Positions 1 through 8,733 of a stretch of DNA of 32,601 nucleotides are shown here, piece by piece. Position numbers and translations under genes: made by a program. Location: NCBI GenBank assembly GCA_026388815.1, contig JAPLJA010000160.1, forward strand, positions 1 through 32,601, in the 5' to 3' direction. A model generated the notes under the pieces. That model saw nothing but the letters and a program-made list of their open reading frames with translations. It searched no databases and was not told the origin of the DNA. The stretch comes from Pseudomonadota bacterium (GTDB lineage Bacteria > Desulfobacterota > WTBG01 > JAPLJA01). Each line of letters starts with the position of its first letter. Position 1 is the first letter of the stretch.

Positions 1-1368
1 AGAGCACTGAAGGGAGCTTTGATTACCGATTTTTTAACCCCTTCCGGCAAGGACGACTTCGCCTACCCTCTGCACTTAGTAAAAGAAATAGAGGAAAAAT
101 TTGGCAACTACCCTCTCTTTTTCAAGACACCAAGCTAGGCAGTCAACCTTACTGATTCGCTTACCGAAAGCTTTCTTCAGGAATGCATGCATGCGCTGAC
201 ATACAAGTTTGAGGTTGCCCGCTTCCTGCAGGAGAAGTTTGACCCCCATTTCGTTATCCTCCACATCTGGGAGAGCGATCCCATCTGCCATGCCCTCTGG
301 CATGTGATTGACAGGGGACACCCTTTATTTGAAGAGCGTGTGTTCCAGAGGCATGGCGAAAAGATTCTCACCTATTTCAGGAGATTTGACCAGGAAACCC
401 AGAGGCTCTAGGAGAAGATGGGAGGAGAAGAAACGCCTCTCTTTATCATCTCTGATCATGGATTTGGACGCCTCAGAAAAATGATTGACCTCAATGTGTG
501 GCTCCTCAAGGAAGGGTATCTCGTTCTCAAGAAGAGAGTATCAACCCGGCTGAGCCATTTCCTCTGGGCAAAAGGGTTCACTCACGAGGCTCTTTACCGC
601 AGGCTTTACATTCCGCTGGTAAAAAGAGGTTATCGCTACAAGAGCGACGAATCTCTTATCACAAATTTTACGAAATTCTTTTCCAGACGATTCGCCCTCC
701 TCACCATTCACGATGTGGACTGGTCAAGGACGCGGGCGTTCTGCAATGTCGGTGTGGCCGGGAGCGGACAGATTGTCATCAATGTGAAGGGAAAGTTTCC
801 TTATGGTGTGGTGAGTTCGGGAAAGGAATACGAGGAGCTGAGAACAGAACTGGTCTCGAAGCTCAAGCGTCTCAGGGATCCTGAAACAGACCAGGAAATC
901 AAAGGTGATATCTTCACCAGAGACGAAGCCTACACGGGAGAATACACAGCAATGGCGCCTGATATAACCTTTCTCCCCATGAATAACGAATACCTGGCCA
1001 TGAGTATTTTTGGATTCACCTCTAACCAGGTGATGAGCAGACCGCTCGGAATGAGCGCTCACCACAAGAGAAAGGGAATTCTCTTTGGGAAAGGGGTTCC
1101 TCTCCGTTCGGGAGTGCGGGTAGAAGGTGCACGGATCCTCGATCTCTTCCCCACGATCCTCTATATCATGGGCATTAAAATACCGCAGGATATCGACGGC
1201 AAAGTATTGCAGGAGATCATCCTGCCAGCTTTTCTGGAAACCAATCCAATCCAATTTCGAGAAGCCCCCAGTGCTTCTAAAAGTGTTGCCCATACCTCGA
1301 CAGCAGAGGAAGAAAAGGACTATCTCAAGAAATTGCAAAGGCTTGGATATATCGACTGGGAAGAGTGA
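1..1368 (+). pseudogene. Alkaline-phosphatase-superfamily hydrolase, 5'-truncated by window and broken by two in-frame TAG stops
   Basis: One continuous frame from base 1 to 1368 aligns along its length with the two intact phosphatases at 5363-7033 and 7033-8733, for example FLTPSGK, YKFEVAR, ISDHGFG and the closing LGY. It lacks about the first 105 residues, which lie left of the window. The frame is interrupted by TAG at 136-138 and at 409-411, with no frameshift. At the second stop the 7033-8733 paralogue has Trp in the equivalent place (GRLWERFG against QRL-stop-EKMGG), so a single TGG to TAG change explains it. TAG is the ordinary terminator of the paralogue at 5363, which argues against recoding. 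The metal-site segment ISDHGFG and the later His (SAHHKRKGI) remain. A restart at the ATG at 418 would give 316 residues without the nucleophile region, so it is unlikely to be active. Confidence 0.8.
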
Positions 1369-1377
1369 AGATAACCC

Positions 1378-2031
1378 ATGATACCCAATTTACTTTGGCG
1401 CTGCCCCCTCTGTCATACTGTTGATGCACTCCGGCATAACGGAAGGTGGTTTGGGAAAGAACGGCTCTGGTGCTCCTCGTGCCACGCAGCGTGGGACGTT
1501 ATCCGGATCATCGGTGGTGATACCTTTTCCCTGCGTTTGCTTTCACCAGATATACCAGGAAGTGAAGAAAATCTGCCCATCTCAGTCTGGTATGAACGGA
1601 TGAAAGAGCATTTCACCCCCCAACCTTTAAAGGATCGATCACCACTGATGAAAGAAGATGAGAACCTCTATCTAAAAGGGAAATCCGTAAAACTGGTTGC
1701 TCAAAGAGACAATACCCGGTTCTTCCAGAAGAAAAAAAAAGATGAGGAAATGAAAAAAATGGTTTATCCCTTTATGCGTACGTTAGGAAAGGGGGAACTC
1801 CTTCTCACGAACCAGAGATTGATCTGGCAGAGAGGAGAGAATAATTTTTCTCTCTGGTTTTCAGATCTCGACTCAGTATACATTGAGGTTTTCCACTCCC
1901 TTGGCCTGTCGTGTGGTACCAGGATCTATAAGTTTAAATTGCATAACGACAGTTATCTCAAGTGGCTGACCTACTTGGCCTATCTTGCTCCCCAGAGAGC
2001 TGAACACCCAATTTCTTTTTCCCATTATTGA
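1378..2031 (+). CDS. Zinc-ribbon protein with a C-terminal PH/GRAM-like segment, function unknown
   Basis: The 217-residue product opens with two CxxC knuckles (CPLC at about residues 9-12 and CSSC at about 32-35), a typical rubredoxin-like zinc ribbon. A linker rich in charged residues with a KKKK run follows. From about residue 120 the segment reads like a GRAM/PH-type beta fold (GELLLTNQRLIW, then SDLDSVYIE), often seen in bacterial proteins that touch membranes or lipids. There is no signal peptide or membrane segment, so it is probably cytoplasmic. It starts 9 nt after the phosphatase pseudogene on the same strand, so the two were probably one transcript. It converges on the AMP-ligase gene with a gap of 23 nt. 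The domain reading is by eye and no family name is certain. Confidence 0.6.
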   Translation: MIPNLLWRCPLCHTVDALRHNGRWFGKERLWCSSCHAAWDVIRIIGGDTFSLRLLSPDIPGSEENLPISVWYERMKEHFTPQPLKDRSPLMKEDENLYLKGKSVKLVAQRDNTRFFQKKKKDEEMKKMVYPFMRTLGKGELLLTNQRLIWQRGENNFSLWFSDLDSVYIEVFHSLGLSCGTRIYKFKLHNDSYLKWLTYLAYLAPQRAEHPISFSHY

Positions 2032-2054
2032 TTTTTCATTCACATCCCCACTTC

Positions 2055-3557
2055 TCAGCAGAGATATTTCCTCAAAACCTTACCCAAAGGACTTTTGGGA
2101 ATCTCCTCCCGAAATTCAACGATCCTGGGAATTTTAAAATCAGCAATTTTCCCTTTACAAAACTCTACAATCTCTCTTTCATTACAGTCAGAGAGAGTAA
2201 CAATAACGGCCTTTATTACACCCTCCCCGTAATAGCTTTCTACTCCTACAACAACAACTTCTTTAACCTTAGGGTGCGTCTTCAGAAGTATTTCGATCTC
2301 CGATGGATCTACTTTATTACCCCCGGTGTTTATAAACAATGACTTCCGGCCCACGATATAGATATTACCAGCCGTATCCTTTTTCCCAAGGTCTGAAGGG
2401 AAAAAGTATCCATTCCGAAATGATTCTGTACTGGAGCCTTCCAACCCTGAGTAACATTTTATCATAGCAGAACTTTTTATACCTATCTCGCCTATTTCGT
2501 TCGGAGATAAAATTTCTCCCCTTTCTCCAAAGATTTCTACCTCGATATTCCCCATGGGTACGCCAACAGAATCCGCTGTATCTGAAATATTCTTTTCCAG
2601 ATTTATGGATACCGAGCCAGTTTCCGTAGTGCCATAAAGTTGCCGAATCGGGACTCCATATTTCTCAAAGAACTTTTGAAATGTCTCGCGAGGCAAAGAA
2701 GCACCAGCAGTAAAACAGAGCCTCAGAGAAGATAATGTTATAGCCTCTCGCAATGAGGTGTCGGCTAAGATACTAAACATAAAGGGAACCCCTGGGAAAA
2801 CGGTAATACACTCATCCTGAATTGTTTTTAAAACTCTACGGCGGCTAAAATCCCCCAACATAACAAGAGTTGCTCCGGTATAAATCGATGCTAACATGCA
2901 ATTCCCAAAGCCATGCGCATGAAACAAAGGCACTACACAGAGAATCCTGTCATTACTCGTTATATGAACGGTGGAGGTAAAATTATCCGCTTCTGATACA
3001 AGATTCAAGTGTGTGCGGATAATCCTTTTCGGTCTTCCGGTTGAACCCGAAGAGTATTGGCACAGGACATCGTTTTGTGGCTGTACATTTAAAGTTCCAT
3101 TGTATGGAGAAGCCTCTTCCATGATATGCAGGTATGAAAACGAATCGCTTCTTCCGTCAGGCACAGCGATGATGTCACATGCTTTTTTGTTTATGACAGC
3201 AATAACTTCTTTCACTAAAGGGATTATTTGCGTTACTGCAATAACTGCTCTAGGACTCGAGTCCCTGAAATAATCGGTAAGCTCCTGTTCTTTATACTGA
3301 ACATTGAGTGGAACAGCGATGGCGCCTATCCTGGCAAGCGCAAAAAAACTTATAACAAATTCTAAAGAGTTCTGAAGCAGTAAAACTATCCGGTCGCCAC
3401 GTTCTACCCCACGAGAGATCAACCATCCGGAAAATTTGTTAATAGAATCATTCAATTCGGAATACGTAATCCTCGTATTACCATCGATGATAGCAACCTT
3501 GTGAGGATACCTATCTCCATTCATAGAAATCCAGCAAGGAAGCACCTTATTATTCAT
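2055..3557 (-). CDS. Acyl/aryl-AMP ligase (ANL superfamily adenylation enzyme)
   Basis: This 500-residue enzyme has the full adenylation-domain motif set. The P-loop-like YSSGSTGRPKR is at residues 168-178, YGTTETG at 308-314, and SDLGKKD...GR with the hinge at 388-404. The C-terminal catalytic Lys is in PLGKVLRK (K493). The family activates a carboxylate with ATP and passes it to CoA or a carrier protein. The gene follows the ACP gene by 8 nt, and the chorismate-lyase gene lies just upstream of the ACP. The likeliest reaction is therefore loading 4-hydroxybenzoate, or an acid derived from it, onto that ACP. The pairing resembles FadD22 of mycobacterial phenolic glycolipid synthesis, where ligase and ACP are fused; here they are separate. 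A fatty-acyl substrate cannot be excluded. Cytoplasmic. Confidence 0.88.
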   Translation of the reverse strand: MNNKVLPCWISMNGDRYPHKVAIIDGNTRITYSELNDSINKFSGWLISRGVERGDRIVLLLQNSLEFVISFFALARIGAIAVPLNVQYKEQELTDYFRDSSPRAVIAVTQIIPLVKEVIAVINKKACDIIAVPDGRSDSFSYLHIMEEASPYNGTLNVQPQNDVLCQYSSGSTGRPKRIIRTHLNLVSEADNFTSTVHITSNDRILCVVPLFHAHGFGNCMLASIYTGATLVMLGDFSRRRVLKTIQDECITVFPGVPFMFSILADTSLREAITLSSLRLCFTAGASLPRETFQKFFEKYGVPIRQLYGTTETGSVSINLEKNISDTADSVGVPMGNIEVEIFGERGEILSPNEIGEIGIKSSAMIKCYSGLEGSSTESFRNGYFFPSDLGKKDTAGNIYIVGRKSLFINTGGNKVDPSEIEILLKTHPKVKEVVVVGVESYYGEGVIKAVIVTLSDCNEREIVEFCKGKIADFKIPRIVEFREEIPKSPLGKVLRKYLC

Positions 3558-3565
3558 TTCAATAA

Positions 3566-3835
3566 CTATAATTCAGTTAATTTTTTATTGATATAGTTGG
3601 TTAAACTTCCTATATTTTCGAAGAGTTCAATATTCAGCTCAGAATCTTCAAACATGATATTAAATTCTTCTTCCAAACCAACGACTAATTCAAGAACACC
3701 AATAGAATCAAGACCCAGCCCTTTTCCGATAAGAGGGGTATCTTTTGATATCTCCCCCGTGTTTACCTTGAGCTTCAGCCTCTTTTTTATAACCTTCTTT
3801 ATCCTGTTTTCGATATTGACTGAATTCCCGTCCAT
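3566..3835 (-). CDS. Acyl carrier protein
   Basis: An 89-residue carrier protein with the phosphopantetheine attachment motif GLDS at residues 41-44 (Ser44), then the usual acidic helix II (VLELVVGLEEEF). Length and motif are standard for a discrete ACP or PCP-like carrier. The start at 3835 has a good ribosome site (AAGGAG, 9 nt before ATG). It sits between the chorismate-lyase gene (32 nt upstream) and the AMP-ligase gene (8 nt downstream), so the three form one unit. It is inferred to hold the acid activated by that ligase. It is probably not the housekeeping AcpP, because no fatty-acid synthesis genes accompany it and its surface sequence is unusually lysine-rich. No phosphopantetheinyl transferase is encoded nearby. 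Confidence 0.9.
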   Translation of the reverse strand: MDGNSVNIENRIKKVIKKRLKLKVNTGEISKDTPLIGKGLGLDSIGVLELVVGLEEEFNIMFEDSELNIELFENIGSLTNYINKKLTEL

Positions 3836-3867
3836 GCGTTACGTCTCCTTACAGTCTCTGTTAATAG

Positions 3868-4455
3868 TTATCCCCTCATTCCGTCTTCTGCAAATTTTTC
3901 AGTTATTAACATGATGGGCACGTGATTCGAAAAGACCCGATAGGCTCTGAAGATGAGAAAGCCATTCCTTTCGATGTTAAAATAACCAGCCAAATCCTGG
4001 GCCTCTTCTTTACCACAATCCAAAATCTCTCGAAAGGTCTCTAAACGATTTTCCAGAATTAATAAACCAATAGGCTTGTTGGTATTGAACAAACCATCTC
4101 TTATCTTTTTATCAAGCCGGTCAGGAATTATTATGGATTCGGCATAAAGATGGTTTTTTTGACTTAATCCTCCACGTAAGAGCACTTTCCTCTGTATAAC
4201 CTTACATCCTTTCCCAATCTCCAGCGAGGGAATTTCGTTGTCTAACGTGAAATAGTCCTGAGATAATTTTATAACCTTCATCCGTTCCCATAGGTAGGCC
4301 TCTAATATCTCCGTTACCATCCCATCCGTCGTGAGAAGGATGCGTTGAAAAGGAGTCATATCCTGTGGGTTAATGGGGCTACGCCTTAAAGATCTCTGGA
4401 GATCATTACGCAAGAGATCCTTATTTGAAGAATTATTACGATCCATATCTGTCAC
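3868..4455 (-). CDS. Chorismate pyruvate-lyase family protein (Rv2949c/DUF98 type), predicted 4-hydroxybenzoate synthase
   Basis: The 195-residue protein has the hallmarks of the UbiC/Rv2949c-like chorismate lyase family: LLTTDGMVTEILE near residues 40-52, QRKVLLRG at 88-95, YAES at 104-107, a glycine turn at 130, and the C-terminal Y-R-V...PIMLITEKF at 172-188. Family members remove pyruvate from chorismate to give 4-hydroxybenzoate. The start is GTG at 4455 with GGGA six nt upstream; ATG at 4446 is an alternative. The neighbours (ACP and AMP ligase) rather than ubiquinone genes suggest the product goes into a lipid or glycan, as in mycobacterial phenolic glycolipids. A related pterin- or aryl-binding fold without lyase activity is possible. 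The 115-nt gap upstream may hold a promoter, but I found no convincing one. Confidence 0.8.
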   Translation of the reverse strand: MTDMDRNNSSNKDLLRNDLQRSLRRSPINPQDMTPFQRILLTTDGMVTEILEAYLWERMKVIKLSQDYFTLDNEIPSLEIGKGCKVIQRKVLLRGGLSQKNHLYAESIIIPDRLDKKIRDGLFNTNKPIGLLILENRLETFREILDCGKEEAQDLAGYFNIERNGFLIFRAYRVFSNHVPIMLITEKFAEDGMRG

Positions 4456-4570
4456 ACTTCTGTCCCAACGTTGTAATATGAAAGTGCTTTAACATCTGGT
4501 TAAATATAATTTCTATCCTGAAATGCAACTGATTGATTTGCTTCCAGGAATTCTTCTTATGGCTGATAGC

Positions 4571-5353
4571 TCAGTGACTGTCCAGCTCCTCAGGATGCTC
4601 CATAAGCCATCTGAATTCTTTAGCGAGTTCTGATCCGTTACGGGGATGCCAGGTACGGTGATCGAGCTGGATGGTCACATAGACAGACGGGCGTATCTCT
4701 ATCTTATCCCCCACTACCAGCGGACGGTCGGCTACCCCGCCAACAGCGAGCTGGGCAGTCGTACCTGTCGCCGTGGTGAACATAATCTCGGTCTCTCTTG
4801 TATTCATCATGGTAATCTGTACCGTTCCCACTACTTCTCGCTTCAGCCGGTATTTATCGGAGAGATACCGGAGCACCATCCGGCGGAGGAAGGCGAACGG
4901 TAACAGCCTTCCTATTCTTCTTAACTTAGCGAGGGTTGCCTCTTCCTCCCGCAAAGCCTGAGCGGTCTTGGCCCGGACTTCTTCGACAATCTCCTTAAGC
5001 CCCTTCTTATCCGCCTCCCTGATCACCACAACCGGAGCAACATTTTCCTCTCCTGCCACAGAAACCCCAACATCGATTGACGACGGCTTGATGATCTTGT
5101 ACCCTTCCATCATTGCATTTGCCCAGGGATATTTCCTGAGCACCAGTGCACAGGTCTTGATGATGAGGTGGAGATAGGTTAAGGGCACCCCGGGGTATTT
5201 CTTCCTGAACTCACCCCTGAACTCTTTTGCCGGCAGGAGATCGAGCAGCATGATGGCATAACCATCAACCCTCCTCGCTGCATCGTGGGCATCGATCAGA
5301 ATCTTCCTGCCCGGATCTACCTTGGTAACCTCATCACCGTCGTATATGGACAT
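4571..5353 (-). CDS. Stand-alone 2-oxoacid dehydrogenase E2/CAT-fold acyltransferase
   Basis: The 260-residue protein corresponds to the catalytic core of dihydrolipoyl acyltransferases (chloramphenicol-acetyltransferase fold). It has no lipoyl or E1/E3-binding domain, and no E1 or E3 genes are nearby. The C-terminal active-site motif, normally DHRxxDG, reads DHRTWHPRNG with the catalytic His at 232 kept and the usual Asp replaced by His. The core segment around LHLIIKTCALVLRKYPWANA is typical of the family. The ATG at 5353 follows GGAGAG and lies 9 nt after the phosphatase stop, so it belongs to the glycosyltransferase-phosphatase operon. It probably moves an acyl or aroyl group from CoA or ACP onto a hydroxyl or amine, a role filled by PapA5-like members of the same superfamily in phenolic glycolipid pathways. 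The substrate is unknown. Confidence 0.75.
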   Translation of the reverse strand: MSIYDGDEVTKVDPGRKILIDAHDAARRVDGYAIMLLDLLPAKEFRGEFRKKYPGVPLTYLHLIIKTCALVLRKYPWANAMMEGYKIIKPSSIDVGVSVAGEENVAPVVVIREADKKGLKEIVEEVRAKTAQALREEEATLAKLRRIGRLLPFAFLRRMVLRYLSDKYRLKREVVGTVQITMMNTRETEIMFTTATGTTAQLAVGGVADRPLVVGDKIEIRPSVYVTIQLDHRTWHPRNGSELAKEFRWLMEHPEELDSH

Positions 5354-5362
5354 GTCACTCTC

Positions 5363-7033
5363 CTACGATAAATACCCCAACCCCTTCAACCGCTCTATCA
5401 ACTCTGCCGACTCTTCTTCCGAACCTTCTCTTTTATCAATTTTTTGTTCTGTGGAAACGGGTGCAAACTGGACAGGATGCTCTTTTAAGAAATCCCCGGT
5501 AAGCGCCTCCTGCAGCACCCTCCCATCCATATCCTCAGGGATTTTTGATCCCATCAGATAGAGAATGGTGGGAGCAAGGTCAATAATGCGGGGCTCTGTT
5601 ATCTTCTTAGCTTGACTGATCGCTTTCCCCTTCCCGATGAATATCCCCTTCATCCTGTGGACGCCTTTGAGGAGCCAGTCTTTTGTTATCACCCTGTTTG
5701 AGGCAAAACCGCCGGTGGCGAGATACCCCTTTTCCAAGGGAAGGAACGTAATATCCGGTGCCTCTTCAAAATACTTTCCGTGGTAAAGTTCGTCCTTAAC
5801 CTGAATCCCTTCTCCGATAGCCTCTCCCGTTTCACTGTCTCTCAGATCTTTAAGTTTTTTAACGATCTCTGTTCTCAAGCTCTCAGACTCGCTGACCTCG
5901 ACTATCCCCTGAGGTTCTCTCCCCTTGAGATTTAAAAATATTTGACCATACCCCATCTTCGCATACGCCCTGGTTTTTGACCAGTCAACATCCCTCAAGG
6001 ATAAGAGGCGGCCTTTTCCTGAATTCAGCATCTTTAACAGCTCTACCGGAGCTAAGGATCTGAATCTGATTCCTCTCTTAACCATACTCTTGTAAAGTTT
6101 AAAGAGCAGTTCAGGGGTAAGGCCCTTTTTCCAGAGCCAGTACTTTAAACGGGTAAGGGGATCTTGTTTCAGTCTCAGGTACCCTTCCGCCATGAGCCAG
6201 ACATTGAGCAGGACCATCTTGTAGACCGGCCCGAATCCGTGATCGGAGATTACAAAGGTATTCAACCCCTCTCCCAGCTCATGAATGGTTTTACCGATCT
6301 CCTCATCCAGCGCCTTAAAGTAGGCGGTGATTTCCGGGAGAAACCTTTTAGCCTCATCCTTCCGGTGCTCAGGATGGGTTTGGTCGAAGATGTGCCAGAG
6401 CCAATGGCAGATCTGGTCAGTCTCCCAGATGTGGAGCAGAAGGAAAGGGGCTTCCTCTTTTTTCCGGAGATACCTGGCCACCTCGAATTTGTAGTGTAAG
6501 GCATTCCTGCATTCCTGGAGGAACTTTTCAATGTTCTCAGGGGTGGTAACGATGATGGGGGTTTTGAAGTAGAGGGGATAGTTGCCAAACCTGTTTTCTA
6601 TCTCGTCTAAGAGATTCACGGGATAGACAAAGTCTCTTTTCCCGGAAGGGGTGAGAAAGTCACTGATCATCACGCCGTTTACCTTCTGGGGAGGATAGGT
6701 GGTTGGGATGTTGAGGATCAGCACCTTGTTTCCGTCTTCACCCAGTATATCCCAGAAGGCCCTGCCTTCCCGCAGGGTAGAGTTAAGAGGGATCTCCTCA
6801 TTACTGTCCTTCCTTTTAACCATAAAATCATAAATCCCGTGCTGCCCGGGATTTTTACCGGTGATGAAAGAACTCCAGGCCGGGGCAGTTACCGGAGGGC
6901 AGACTGATTCAAGCTCCCCACTTATCCCCTCTTCCATCATCCGGGCAAGATTGGGCATGATTCCTTGTTCAATCAAAGGGGAGAGGAGAGTAAAACTTCC
7001 CCCATCAATCCCGATGACTAAAAGCTTTTCCAT
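5363..7033 (-). CDS. Alkaline-phosphatase-superfamily phosphodiesterase/phosphatase (paralogue B)
   Basis: A 556-residue member of the type I phosphodiesterase/nucleotide pyrophosphatase branch of the AP superfamily. Near the N-terminus GIDGGSF gives the first metal Asp. TAPAWSSFITG holds the likely Thr nucleophile, followed by NPGQHGIYDF. ISDHGFG near residue 264 and GVHRMKG supply further metal ligands. The N-terminus is not a clear signal peptide, so the enzyme is probably cytoplasmic. Its ATG overlaps the stop of the upstream paralogue by one base (TAATG), implying translational coupling. It is closely similar over its whole length to the genes at 7033-8733 and 1-1368. The family hydrolyses phosphate mono- or diesters, phosphonates or sulfates. 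In this locus a lipid- or sugar-phosphate intermediate is a reasonable guess. Confidence 0.85.
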   Translation of the reverse strand: MEKLLVIGIDGGSFTLLSPLIEQGIMPNLARMMEEGISGELESVCPPVTAPAWSSFITGKNPGQHGIYDFMVKRKDSNEEIPLNSTLREGRAFWDILGEDGNKVLILNIPTTYPPQKVNGVMISDFLTPSGKRDFVYPVNLLDEIENRFGNYPLYFKTPIIVTTPENIEKFLQECRNALHYKFEVARYLRKKEEAPFLLLHIWETDQICHWLWHIFDQTHPEHRKDEAKRFLPEITAYFKALDEEIGKTIHELGEGLNTFVISDHGFGPVYKMVLLNVWLMAEGYLRLKQDPLTRLKYWLWKKGLTPELLFKLYKSMVKRGIRFRSLAPVELLKMLNSGKGRLLSLRDVDWSKTRAYAKMGYGQIFLNLKGREPQGIVEVSESESLRTEIVKKLKDLRDSETGEAIGEGIQVKDELYHGKYFEEAPDITFLPLEKGYLATGGFASNRVITKDWLLKGVHRMKGIFIGKGKAISQAKKITEPRIIDLAPTILYLMGSKIPEDMDGRVLQEALTGDFLKEHPVQFAPVSTEQKIDKREGSEEESAELIERLKGLGYLS

Positions 7034-8733
7034 TAGAGATATCCCAGCCCCTTCAGTTTCTTAACGAGGTCATCTTCATCCTCCCGGGAGAGTGGGATAT
7101 CCTTCGGTTCGCTCTCAGATGAAGGCTGATAGAACTCTTTCGGATTGGATTTTAAGACCTCAGGAGTGAAGGCCTTATCCAGCACCTTTCCGTCCATGGA
7201 GAGCGGGATCTTTTCTCCCATGAGGTATAGAACAGTGGGGGCAATATCAATGATCTTTGCGCCTTCGATCCTCTTCCCCTTTTCGAAACCGTCTCCTCTG
7301 GCAAGGAAGATGCCGTTTTTCCGGTGATTGCCGAGCCACACGTTTGTTACTGCTACCGGCTGATTGGAAGTGAAGCCTAAGAATGCACCGGCGAGATAGG
7401 TGCCTTTGGCCAGGTATACAATATCAGGCGCATCATCCATGTGTTCACCATGGTAGATTTCCTCCTTGAGGAAGATTTCCCCTTCGATCTCTTTACCTGT
7501 TTCAGGGTCTTTAAGCCTTTTTAAGCTCTCCACGATCGCTCTCCGTACCTGTTCATACTCCTCACCCGGAGATACTGCCCCGTCCTTTTCCCTGCCTTTG
7601 AGGTTGATCTGGATAGAGCCGATTCCGAACTTGCTGTAGGCCCTGGTCCTGGTCCAGTCCACATCGTTGGAGGCAAGGAGCAGGTCCTTTTTCCCTGAGC
7701 GGATGTCATTGATCCCCTCCATAGGGGGTTTGGTGGGCGGACTGATCCCCAGCTTCAGGATGCCCCTGAAGAGGGCTTTAAAAAGGAATGCATAGGTGAA
7801 ACCCTTCCTCCAGAGAAGATATTTCAACTGAGAGATGGGGTTATCCTTAATCCTGATGAACCCCTCTTTGAGCAGGAAGCAGTTGAGGTCAATACATTTC
7901 TGCACCGGCCCGAATCCATGATCGGAGATGACAACAACAGGGTGTTCTTTCCCGAACCTCTCCCAGAGCCTGCCTATTTCCTGATCCACGAGGGAGAAGT
8001 AGTTGATCACCTCATCCTTGAATTTTTCTCCCAGCCTCCGGTTATACTGCGGGTGGGATTCATCGAAGATATTCCAGAGTTCATGTTGAATACGGTCTGT
8101 TCCCCAGACATGGATCATGAGGAGATCAGCAGGAACACGGTCAAGCAGGTAATGAGCTACCTCGAATTTATAGCGGAGTTCAGATTTCAGTTCATCTAAA
8201 AACCTCCGCACATTCTTTTCCGAGAGATTGGCAGAAAAGATCATGGTCTTCAGGTACAAGGGATACTCGCCGAATTTGCTCTCGATCTCGTCAACCAGTT
8301 CCTTTGGGTAGATGAAGTCCCTCTTCCCACCCGGGGTGAGAAAGCAGGAGATCATTACGCCGTTAACCTCTTCAGGCGGATAGGTGCAGGGGCAGTTGAG
8401 TACTAAGACCTTCTTGCCGTTTTCGCTGAGAAGCCTCCAGATCGTAGCACCTGAACGCATCCGGGAATTGACCGGCACTTCCCTTCCGGTAGTTTTATCT
8501 CTGCCCATGAAGTAGAACACGCCGTGTTTGCCCGGATTGGTCCCGGTCATGAAGGATGACCAGGCCGGTGTAGTGATAGGGGGGATAGTTGATTCGAGTT
8601 CCCCGCTCACCCCTTGTTCCTGGATCATTTTCAGGTTGGGGAGTTTCCCTTCATCCATCCAGGGCTGGAGCAGATTGAAGGTTCCTCCATCCAGCCCGAT
8701 GATCAATACCTTATTATTCTTTTCTGTGCTCAA
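7033..8733 (-). CDS. Alkaline-phosphatase-superfamily phosphodiesterase/phosphatase (paralogue A)
   Basis: A 566-residue paralogue of the next gene, with the same landmarks: GLDGGTF near the N-terminus, TTPAWSSFMTGTNPGKHGVF with the candidate Thr nucleophile, ISDHGFG near residue 270, and the late metal His in GNHRKNGIF. The start is TTG at 8731-8733, overlapping the TGA of the glycosyltransferase gene (TTGA), so translation is probably coupled. The tandem copies differ enough in the middle to suggest different substrates or a heteromeric arrangement. No membrane segment or convincing signal peptide is visible, unlike lipid A phosphoethanolamine transferases of the same superfamily. It sits between a glycosyltransferase and an acyltransferase, which points to removal or transfer of a phospho-group during glycolipid assembly. 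That is inference. Confidence 0.85.
   Translation of the reverse strand: MSTEKNNKVLIIGLDGGTFNLLQPWMDEGKLPNLKMIQEQGVSGELESTIPPITTPAWSSFMTGTNPGKHGVFYFMGRDKTTGREVPVNSRMRSGATIWRLLSENGKKVLVLNCPCTYPPEEVNGVMISCFLTPGGKRDFIYPKELVDEIESKFGEYPLYLKTMIFSANLSEKNVRRFLDELKSELRYKFEVAHYLLDRVPADLLMIHVWGTDRIQHELWNIFDESHPQYNRRLGEKFKDEVINYFSLVDQEIGRLWERFGKEHPVVVISDHGFGPVQKCIDLNCFLLKEGFIRIKDNPISQLKYLLWRKGFTYAFLFKALFRGILKLGISPPTKPPMEGINDIRSGKKDLLLASNDVDWTRTRAYSKFGIGSIQINLKGREKDGAVSPGEEYEQVRRAIVESLKRLKDPETGKEIEGEIFLKEEIYHGEHMDDAPDIVYLAKGTYLAGAFLGFTSNQPVAVTNVWLGNHRKNGIFLARGDGFEKGKRIEGAKIIDIAPTVLYLMGEKIPLSMDGKVLDKAFTPEVLKSNPKEFYQPSSESEPKDIPLSREDEDDLVKKLKGLGYL

Noticed and set aside
136-411. TAG recoding (pyrrolysine or a suppressor) in the left-edge phosphatase gene
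   Set aside because: TAG ends other genes normally (5363, 26388, 31555), and one of the two in-frame TAGs replaces a Trp by a single base change, so nonsense mutation is simpler.
724-1338. Minus-strand open frame of 204 codons
   Set aside because: It lies opposite well-conserved phosphatase coding sequence, has no family features and no ribosome site.
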